DNA of 19,939 bases. It comes from Prevotella sp. CAG:1058. Lineage in GTDB: Bacteria > Bacteroidota > Bacteroidia > Bacteroidales > Bacteroidaceae. A model generated the notes under the pieces. That model was not told the origin of the DNA. It did not search any database and was given only the letters and a program-made list of their open reading frames with translations. Shown one piece after another: positions 13,901 through 19,939 of this stretch; within the stretch, counting starts at the first letter, position 1, and every line of letters begins with the position of its first letter. The stretch lies in assembly GCA_000433175.1 (NCBI GenBank), contig HF986615.1, positions 1-19,939 on the forward strand, in the 5' to 3' direction. A program made the position numbers and the translations under genes.

Positions 13901-16336
13901 ATGAAAGTCCTGAAATTTGGAGGAACATCCGTAGGTTCCGTTAAAAGCATCTTAAGTTTAAAAAACATCGTCGAGAAAGAATCAAAAAAGCAACCGCTGG
14001 TAGTCGTGGTTAGTGCACTTGGCGGCATTACTGACAAACTCCTTAATACGGCGCAGTTGGCATTAAATGGTGATGAGGAATATAAGAATGAGTTTGACTC
14101 AATGGTGACACGCCATCACCAAATGATTGACACAATAATCACAGACAATAAGAAACGTGAGAAGTTGTACGATACTGTCGACTCACTGTTTGAGCAGCTA
14201 AAGAGCATATACTACGGTGTTTACCTTATTCATGACCTGAGTGAAAAGACACAAAATGCCATAGTAAGTTACGGAGAGCGTCTCAGTTCGAATATAACTG
14301 CAACACTTATATCAAACGCGAAACTGTTTGACGCAAGGAATTTCATACAGACAGAATATAAGAACCACAAACACACACTTGACAGCGAACTTACCAATCA
14401 ATTGGTATGTAAAACATTCAAGGAACAACCTGAAATTTCCGTTGTGCCTGGCTTTATCAGCCGTGACAAACATACCGGCGAAACTACCAACTTGGGACGT
14501 GGCGGAAGTGATTATACAGCTGCAATCATAGCAGCTGCCTTAAATGCAGAAGTGTTGGAGATATGGACTGACGTCGATGGTTTTATGACGGCAGACCCGA
14601 AAGTCATACACACAGCCTACACAATAAATGAATTGAGCTACAAGGAAGCAATGGAGCTTTGCAATTTTGGCGCTAAAGTTGTGTATCCTCCTACAATTTA
14701 TCCTGTCTGTGTTAAAAACATACCTATTTGGGTAAAAAACACATTCAATCCGGATAGTCGTGGTACTGTCATAAAAGAAAAAATACATAACGACCAAAAG
14801 GTAATTAAAGGAATATCAAGCATCAGCGAAACTACTTTGATTACTGTGACCGGTTTGTCCATGGTTGGTGTTATTGGCGTTAACCGCCGTATATTTACGG
14901 CTCTTGCAATCAACGGCATATCGGTATTTTTAGTGAGTCAGGCTTCATCTGAAAATTCAACGTCAATAGCTGTAAAAGACTCTGATGCAGCTAAAGCGGT
15001 TGAAGTACTCAACGAAGAGTTTGCAAAAGAAATAGAAACCGGCTCAATGTATCCGATGCATGCGGAAAGCGGACTTGCAACAATTGCAATTGTCGGCGAA
15101 AACATGAAACATACACCTGGTATCGCCGGAAAGTTGTTCGGAACACTTGGACGAAGCGGAATCAATATAATAGCCTGTGCACAAGGAGCGTTTGAGACAA
15201 ATATCTCATTTGTTGTTGACGGCATAAATTTACGTAAATCACTGAACGTGCTTCATGATTCGTTCTTCCTTTCCGAATACAATGTTCTAAACCTGTTCAT
15301 TTGCGGAGTTGGAACTGTCGGCAATAAACTGATTGAACAGATTAAATCACAATATGAAGAATTGAAAGTCAACCGCCGCCTCAAACTGAACGTTGTCGGA
15401 ATAGCAAACAGCAGCCATGCAATATTCAACCGTAACGGCATTGACCTTGATTCATACCAAGAATTACTTAAAAATTCTGACACATGTAATAACCAACAAC
15501 TACGCAAAGAAGTTGTTGGCATGAATATTTTTAACAGCGTATTTGTTGATTGCACTGCAAGTAAAGAGGTGGCATTATCATACCAGGAATTTTTGGAGCA
15601 TAATATATCTGTTATTGCAGCAAACAAAATTGCCGCTTCGTCAGACTACGACAGTTACATTAAGCTGAAGAAAACAGCGCTGGGCCGTGGCGTTAAATTC
15701 CGTTTTGAAACAAATGTTGGTGCAGGATTGCCAATTATCGGTACGATAAACGACCTATGCAACTCCGGTGATAAGATACTTCAGATTGAAGCCGTGCTTA
15801 GCGGCACGCTTAATTTCATATTCAATGAACTTTCAGGAAGTATCCCATTTTCAGAAGCAGTTAAAAGGGCAAAAGAACAGGGATACAGTGAACCGGACCC
15901 AAGAATTGACTTAAGCGGAACCGACGTAGTGAGAAAACTTGTAATCCTAACACGTGAAGCAGGATATAAAGTTGAAGTTGACGATGTCAAGAAACAACTT
16001 TTCATACCTGAATCATTCTTTAACGGAACTCTGGAAGAATTCTGGAACAATCTGCCACAACTGGATGCTGATTTTGAAATGCGACGTAAGAAACTTGAAT
16101 CAGAAGGTAAACGTTGGCGATTTGTAGCTAAAATGGAATATGGCCGAACCAGCGTATCGCTGCAAGAAGTAGAAAAAGGCCACCCATTTTATAACCTTGA
16201 GGGTTCTAACAATATTGTCATGCTTACCACTGAACGTTATAAAGAATACCCAATGTTGATTCAAGGCTACGGTGCCGGAGCCAGCGTTACGGCTGCCGGA
16301 GTTTTTGCGAACATAATGAGTATTGCAAATATTTAA
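13901..16336 (+). CDS. thrA: Bifunctional aspartokinase / homoserine dehydrogenase
   Basis: Catalyses the first and third steps from aspartate to homoserine. The aspartokinase domain opens with K-F-G-G-T-S-V-G at 5-12 and includes GRGGSDYTAAIIAAAL and EIWTDVDGFMTADPK. Two ACT-type regulatory segments follow (about 316-365 and 394-445), where threonine feedback would act. The homoserine dehydrogenase domain begins with the NAD(P) loop G-V-G-T-V-G at 469-474 and contains AANKIA and the signature GYSEPDPRIDLSGTDVVRKLVIL. The length of 811 residues is that of E. coli ThrA. It is the first gene of the thr operon. Its stop is 49 nt ahead of the GTG start of the next gene. Confidence 0.96.
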   Translation: MKVLKFGGTSVGSVKSILSLKNIVEKESKKQPLVVVVSALGGITDKLLNTAQLALNGDEEYKNEFDSMVTRHHQMIDTIITDNKKREKLYDTVDSLFEQLKSIYYGVYLIHDLSEKTQNAIVSYGERLSSNITATLISNAKLFDARNFIQTEYKNHKHTLDSELTNQLVCKTFKEQPEISVVPGFISRDKHTGETTNLGRGGSDYTAAIIAAALNAEVLEIWTDVDGFMTADPKVIHTAYTINELSYKEAMELCNFGAKVVYPPTIYPVCVKNIPIWVKNTFNPDSRGTVIKEKIHNDQKVIKGISSISETTLITVTGLSMVGVIGVNRRIFTALAINGISVFLVSQASSENSTSIAVKDSDAAKAVEVLNEEFAKEIETGSMYPMHAESGLATIAIVGENMKHTPGIAGKLFGTLGRSGINIIACAQGAFETNISFVVDGINLRKSLNVLHDSFFLSEYNVLNLFICGVGTVGNKLIEQIKSQYEELKVNRRLKLNVVGIANSSHAIFNRNGIDLDSYQELLKNSDTCNNQQLRKEVVGMNIFNSVFVDCTASKEVALSYQEFLEHNISVIAANKIAASSDYDSYIKLKKTALGRGVKFRFETNVGAGLPIIGTINDLCNSGDKILQIEAVLSGTLNFIFNELSGSIPFSEAVKRAKEQGYSEPDPRIDLSGTDVVRKLVILTREAGYKVEVDDVKKQLFIPESFFNGTLEEFWNNLPQLDADFEMRRKKLESEGKRWRFVAKMEYGRTSVSLQEVEKGHPFYNLEGSNNIVMLTTERYKEYPMLIQGYGAGASVTAAGVFANIMSIANI

Positions 16337-16385
16337 TCGCCGGTTCAATAAAATTAAGTATAAGTTCAATCACCACCCCACGACA

Positions 16386-17627
16386 GTGAAGTATCTCATT
16401 ATCTTAGGAGACGGCATGGCAGACCACCCAATCGGCAGACTTAACGGAATGACTCCGTTACAATATGCCGACACACCCAATATGGACATGTTGGCATGCA
16501 ACGGAAAATGTGGCTGTCTGATTACAATTCCTCAAGGCTTCTTACCTGGAAGTGAGGTGGCGAACATGGCTATCTTAGGATACGACTTGAATAAGGTTTA
16601 TGAAGGAAGGGGGCCTTTGGAAGCCGCAAGCATAGGATATGAAATGAGCGATGACGATTTGGCGCTGCGTTGTAATATCATAACCTTGTCCGATGGAAAA
16701 ATAAAGAACCATCACGGAGGCCATCTGACTACTGCCGAAGGTGATATCCTGATAAAGTTCTTGGACTCCAAACTTGGCAGTAAAGACGTAAAATTCATTA
16801 CAGGCACTCAATACAGGCATTTACTCGTGGTGCGTAACGGCAACAAACATATCGTATGCGCCCCACCCCACGACTACCCCGATGAACCTTGGCGTCAACT
16901 CATGGTAAGACCAGAAACAGGTTGGGACAATAAAAGAGACGGCAACCAAATGACGGCACAGGAAACCGCTGATTTAATAAATAACCTGATTTTAAGATCG
17001 CAAAAATTACTAGAATCGCATAAAATTAATATAGACAGGGTCAACAAAGGTTTTGCCCCTGCAAACTGTATATGGCCTTGGGGTGGCGGTTACAAACCAC
17101 ACATAGACAAACTTAAAGATATTTATCCGCAAATAAAAAGTGGATCTGCAATATCAGCCGTCGACCTTATCAGAGGAATAAGCCATTATGCAGGCTTGAG
17201 GACAATAAAGGTTGAAGGAGCCACAGGACTTGCTGACACCAATTATGATGGTAAAGCAAAAGCCGCAATAGAAGCCTTGCGTACAGACGACTTTGTGTAT
17301 CTTCATGTTGAAGCGAGCGACGAGGCTGGGCATGACGGTAATCTGGAACTTAAAATCAGGACAATAGAAGATCTAGACAAAAGAATCGTAAAACCAATAT
17401 ATGACGAAATAAGTACGTGGAACGAACCGGTACGCATTGCATTACTACCTGACCACCCTACGCCTGTCGAGCTAAGAGTACATGTAAACGAGCCTGTACC
17501 ATTTGTAATTTGTGGTTCAGGCATTACCCCTGACGAAGTTACCAAGTACGATGAAGTTTGTTGTGCCAACGGCGCCTACGGAATGTTGAAGTTGGAAGAA
17601 TTCATAAAGACATTTATAACTTGTTGA
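16386..17627 (+). CDS. ApgM-like protein, proposed alternate homoserine kinase (ThrB replacement)
   Basis: A protein of the cofactor-independent phosphoglycerate mutase group within the alkaline phosphatase superfamily. The metal-binding pattern is visible: D9 in LGDGMAD, S56 in P-G-S-E-V-A-N-M-A (the residue phosphorylated in the mutases), D312/H316 in ASDEAGHDG, and D356-H357 in LLPDHPTP. Its place between thrA and thrC, with no GHMP-type thrB in the window, matches the TIGRFAM subgroup that I recall as 'proposed homoserine kinase', so it probably makes O-phosphohomoserine. A glycolytic mutase role is less likely from context. No ATG lies near the expected N-terminus. GTG 16386 gives the canonical MKYLIILGDG (413 residues). 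A TTG at 16323, inside thrA, would add 21 uncharacteristic residues. Confidence 0.85.
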   Translation: MKYLIILGDGMADHPIGRLNGMTPLQYADTPNMDMLACNGKCGCLITIPQGFLPGSEVANMAILGYDLNKVYEGRGPLEAASIGYEMSDDDLALRCNIITLSDGKIKNHHGGHLTTAEGDILIKFLDSKLGSKDVKFITGTQYRHLLVVRNGNKHIVCAPPHDYPDEPWRQLMVRPETGWDNKRDGNQMTAQETADLINNLILRSQKLLESHKINIDRVNKGFAPANCIWPWGGGYKPHIDKLKDIYPQIKSGSAISAVDLIRGISHYAGLRTIKVEGATGLADTNYDGKAKAAIEALRTDDFVYLHVEASDEAGHDGNLELKIRTIEDLDKRIVKPIYDEISTWNEPVRIALLPDHPTPVELRVHVNEPVPFVICGSGITPDEVTKYDEVCCANGAYGMLKLEEFIKTFITC

Positions 17628-17638
17628 AAACCAGACTC

Positions 17639-18943
17639 ATGAAATATTATAGCATCAATAAAACATCACCAGCCACGTCATTACGGGACGCTGTAATAAA
17701 GGGACTTGCACCCGACAAAGGGCTGTATATGCCAGAAATAATCAAACGAATGCCAGATGATTTCTTCAACAACATACAGGACATGTCGTTTCAAGAAATA
17801 TCGTATGAAGTGGCAAAGGCATTCTTTGGCGATGACATTAATGCTGAAAAACTTAAACAGATTGTTCACGATACATTATCATTTGACTGTCCTGTTGTGC
17901 ATGTTAACGACAATATATGGTCTCTAGAGTTATTCCACGGCCCCACCCTTGCGTTCAAAGATGTAGGTGCGCGGTTCATGGCAAGGATGTTGGCCTACTA
18001 TCTTGGCAATATTGAAGTTAATGTCCTTGTAGCTACAAGCGGCGACACAGGGTCAGCCGTTGCCAACGGTTTTCTCGGCGTTGACGGCATCCGCGTTTTT
18101 GTATTATACCCCAAAGGCAAAGTCAGTCCGATACAAGAAAGCCAGTTTACGACCCTAGGGAAGAACATAATCGCACTAGAAGTCGATGGAACTTTTGACG
18201 ATTGCCAGGCAATGGTTAAAGAAGCATTTGCCGATAAAGAACTAACTGAGCGAATAACATTAACGTCCGCAAATTCCATAAATATCGCCCGTCTTCTACC
18301 ACAGGCATTTTATTATTTCCATGCATATGCCCAGATGAAAAGAACCGGCAAAGCCGATAATCTTGTTGTATGTGTGCCAAGTGGCAATTTCGGGAATATT
18401 ACAGCAGGACTGTTCGCCCGACGCATGGGTCTTCCGATTAAACGATTCATTGCAGCAAATAATGTAAATGATGTGTTCTTGAAATACTTAAATACAGGTA
18501 AATACGAACCACGCCCGAGTATCCAGACCATAGCAAATGCCATGGACGTTGGCGACCCAAGCAATTTTGCCAGAATACTTGAGCTTTTCCACAACTCACA
18601 CAGCGCTATTACAGCCTGCATCAGCGGCGCAGCATACACGGACGGGCAAATAAGGAAAGCTATATCCGAATGCTATAATAGCAACAATTACGTACTTGAC
18701 CCTCACGGGGCATGCGGCTGGCTTGCCCTAAAAGACAATCTTAAGAACAACGAGACAGGCATATTCCTGGAAACAGCCCACCCTGCAAAATTCAAAGACA
18801 CCGTGGAAGAGGCTATCAACAACTGTTTGGAAATACCCGAACGCTTGACATCATTCATGAAAGGACACAAGATGTCAATACCAATGTCGAATAAATTCAG
18901 TGCTTTCAAGCAATTTTTTGAGTCAGCATGCCAAAACGTATAA
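17639..18943 (+). CDS. thrC: Threonine synthase
   Basis: A PLP-dependent enzyme converting O-phosphohomoserine to threonine, the last step of the pathway. The PLP lysine is K107 in H-G-P-T-L-A-F-K-D-V-G-A-R-F, and the phosphate-binding segment ATSGDTGSAVA follows. NSINIARLLPQ and VPSGNFGNITAG are further family segments. At 434 residues (start ATG 17639, MKYYSINKT) it is full length. An in-frame ATG at 17558 would add 27 residues that overlap the preceding gene and do not resemble ThrC. It lies 11 nt after the ApgM-like gene, so they are certainly co-transcribed. Confidence 0.96.
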   Translation: MKYYSINKTSPATSLRDAVIKGLAPDKGLYMPEIIKRMPDDFFNNIQDMSFQEISYEVAKAFFGDDINAEKLKQIVHDTLSFDCPVVHVNDNIWSLELFHGPTLAFKDVGARFMARMLAYYLGNIEVNVLVATSGDTGSAVANGFLGVDGIRVFVLYPKGKVSPIQESQFTTLGKNIIALEVDGTFDDCQAMVKEAFADKELTERITLTSANSINIARLLPQAFYYFHAYAQMKRTGKADNLVVCVPSGNFGNITAGLFARRMGLPIKRFIAANNVNDVFLKYLNTGKYEPRPSIQTIANAMDVGDPSNFARILELFHNSHSAITACISGAAYTDGQIRKAISECYNSNNYVLDPHGACGWLALKDNLKNNETGIFLETAHPAKFKDTVEEAINNCLEIPERLTSFMKGHKMSIPMSNKFSAFKQFFESACQNV

Positions 18944-18977
18944 TCAATATAAGACAGTAATATAAATTCATTGCTTC

Positions 18978-19772
18978 ATGATTTTCTATTTTTCAGGAAC
19001 AGGAAACACCCGATGGGCAGCTATGCAAATAAGCGAGAAGACAAATGAGAAGCTTGTCGACATAACAAAAGAAATCGGTAAACATACGACCTACAAACTT
19101 GACGAGGGCGAACTGATTGGCTTCTGTTTTCCGATACATGGCTGGCGTCCGCCACTTATAATGCGTAAATTCATAGAACAGCTGTCTATTGAAAATATAA
19201 TGGGGCATTACTGTTTTGCATTATGCACGACCGGCGACAATGTCGGCGAGGCCATAAAAATATTCAGAAAAGACCTCGAGAAACAGGGGCTTCATCTTGA
19301 CAGTGCATTTTCGCTCATCATGCCAGAATCATACGTCGGCTTACCGTTCATGAACGTGGATACACCTGTAAACGAAGCAAAGAAAAAACAGAATGCCGCC
19401 GTAGAACTTTCAAGTTTTATTAAACTTATCATTAAACGTGAAAAGAATGTTGAAAAACTAACAATAGGCAGATGGCCACGGATTAACAGCCGTTTTATTG
19501 GTATGTTGTTCACTAAATACATGATTAATGACAAACCTTTCCATACAACGGAGAAAAAATGTATTAATTGCGGAGTATGTGCAAAATCATGCCCTGTGAA
19601 CAACATTATAATGAACGATAAGAACATACCGCAATGGAAGCACGACGGTTCGTGTCTTACATGTTTTTCATGTTACCACCACTGCCCCAAACATGCCATC
19701 GAATTTGGCAGCATGACTAAAAACAAAGGACAATATTATTTCAAGTCCAACTCTGATACGGAAATAACATAG
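18978..19772 (+). CDS. EFR1-type flavodoxin-ferredoxin fusion protein
   Basis: A 264-residue protein with an N-terminal flavodoxin-like domain and a C-terminal 2x[4Fe-4S] ferredoxin domain, the architecture called EFR1. The FMN phosphate loop S-G-T-G-N-T is at 6-11 (MIFYFSGTGNTRWAA). The two cluster motifs are C195-I-N-C-G-V-C-A-K-S-C-P and C226-L-T-C-F-S-C-Y-H-H-C-P. Members are thought to shuttle electrons between low-potential donors and unknown acceptors in anaerobes. The partner is not known. It starts 34 nt after thrC with no recognisable promoter between, so it is probably the last gene of the thr transcript. A functional link to threonine synthesis is not evident. Confidence 0.9.
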   Translation: MIFYFSGTGNTRWAAMQISEKTNEKLVDITKEIGKHTTYKLDEGELIGFCFPIHGWRPPLIMRKFIEQLSIENIMGHYCFALCTTGDNVGEAIKIFRKDLEKQGLHLDSAFSLIMPESYVGLPFMNVDTPVNEAKKKQNAAVELSSFIKLIIKREKNVEKLTIGRWPRINSRFIGMLFTKYMINDKPFHTTEKKCINCGVCAKSCPVNNIIMNDKNIPQWKHDGSCLTCFSCYHHCPKHAIEFGSMTKNKGQYYFKSNSDTEIT

Positions 19773-19814
19773 TACCAATTTTATTATTTTGCAGTATAAT
19801 TACGGCTATAAACC

Positions 19815-19851
19815 AAAAGGTGGCATATTGCAACGCAATATGCCACCTTTT
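19815..19851 (+). terminator. Perfect hairpin downstream of the EFR1 gene
   Basis: The arms aaaaggtggcatattgc (19815-19831) and gcaatatgccacctttt (19835-19851) are 17-bp perfect inverted copies with a 3-nt loop (aac). The T-run is part of the stem (tttt, then gcag), so it resembles both a bidirectional terminator and a member of the neighbouring palindromic repeat family. Confidence 0.65.
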
Positions 19852-19856
19852 GCAGT

Positions 19857-19897
19857 GTAAAAGATAACCTTTCACGATATAAAAGGTAACCTTTCAT
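19857..19897. repeat. Tandem palindromic modules, 22-nt period
   Basis: gtaaaagataacctttcac (19857-19875) and ataaaaggtaacctttcat (19879-19897) are 22 nt apart and match at 17 of 22 positions over the full unit. Each has an imperfect or perfect aggt-acct style core. The first matches the 11852-11870 module at 15 of 19 positions. Sequence to the window end (19898-19939) shows further A/T-rich partial symmetry, but no gene. Confidence 0.6.
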
Positions 19898-19939
19898 ATT
19901 TAAAGTGACTATGCCTAAAAATACTTTACACCAAAAGTC

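Noticed and set aside
13756..13944. Possible leader peptide for thr attenuation
   Set aside because: The frame has no run of Thr/Ile codons, overlaps the thrA promoter and runs into thrA. No attenuator hairpin was seen.
16323..16385. TTG start for the ApgM-like gene inside the end of thrA
   Set aside because: The added 21 residues are unlike the family, and GTG 16386 gives the exact expected N-terminus.
17558..17638. N-terminal extension of thrC by 27 residues
   Set aside because: It overlaps the ApgM-like coding region in another frame and does not resemble threonine synthase. ATG 17639 gives the family start.

Overview
The window is a chromosomal core-metabolism stretch from a member of the Bacteroidales, most likely Prevotella-like. 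The evidence is low-to-moderate GC, Bacteroidetes promoters (TTTG, 19 nt, TAnnTTTG) seen intact three times, the rseC-rnfBCDGEA order, an archaeal/eukaryotic-type prolyl-tRNA synthetase, and intergenic palindromic modules of the aaaagg-N-cctttt kind that I associate with Prevotella genomes. The genus is an inference. No phage, transposase, CRISPR, tRNA or rRNA gene was seen.

Layout. (1) 1-5900: a promoter with an inverted repeat at the predicted transcription start drives a RseC-like membrane protein and the complete six-gene Rnf complex (rnfB, C, D, G, E, A), the ferredoxin:NAD+ oxidoreductase that couples electron flow to ion pumping. A large hairpin follows. (2) 5920-7160: monocistronic galE with its own promoter and a strong terminator. 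(3) 7295-10929: a tightly coupled cobU-cobT-cobS-cobC operon for nucleotide-loop assembly of cobalamin (cobinamide salvage). It ends with an uncharacterised nucleotidyltransferase-fold gene. There is a 25-bp palindrome at the predicted start of transcription and no recognisable cobalamin riboswitch. (4) 10940-13547, minus strand: comF-like phosphoribosyltransferase and proS, separated by 427 bp that hold a repeat cluster and the proS terminator. (5) 13801-19851: a threonine operon, thrA (aspartokinase-homoserine dehydrogenase), an apgM-like gene in the place of thrB, and thrC, followed by an EFR1-type flavodoxin/ferredoxin protein and a perfect hairpin. The window ends in a second cluster of palindromic repeat modules.

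How the parts work together. The rnf operon supplies energy conservation and redox balance for anaerobic life. The thr operon makes threonine from aspartate, with an alkaline-phosphatase-superfamily protein as the probable homoserine kinase. The cob operon activates salvaged cobinamide with a lower ligand. Nothing here is an obviously new multi-gene system. The best leads are the non-orthologous thrB replacement, the twin 5'-end palindromes on the rnf and cob transcripts, a second flavinylation-like motif at the RnfG C-terminus, the nucleotidyltransferase tail gene of the cob operon, and the palindromic repeat modules.
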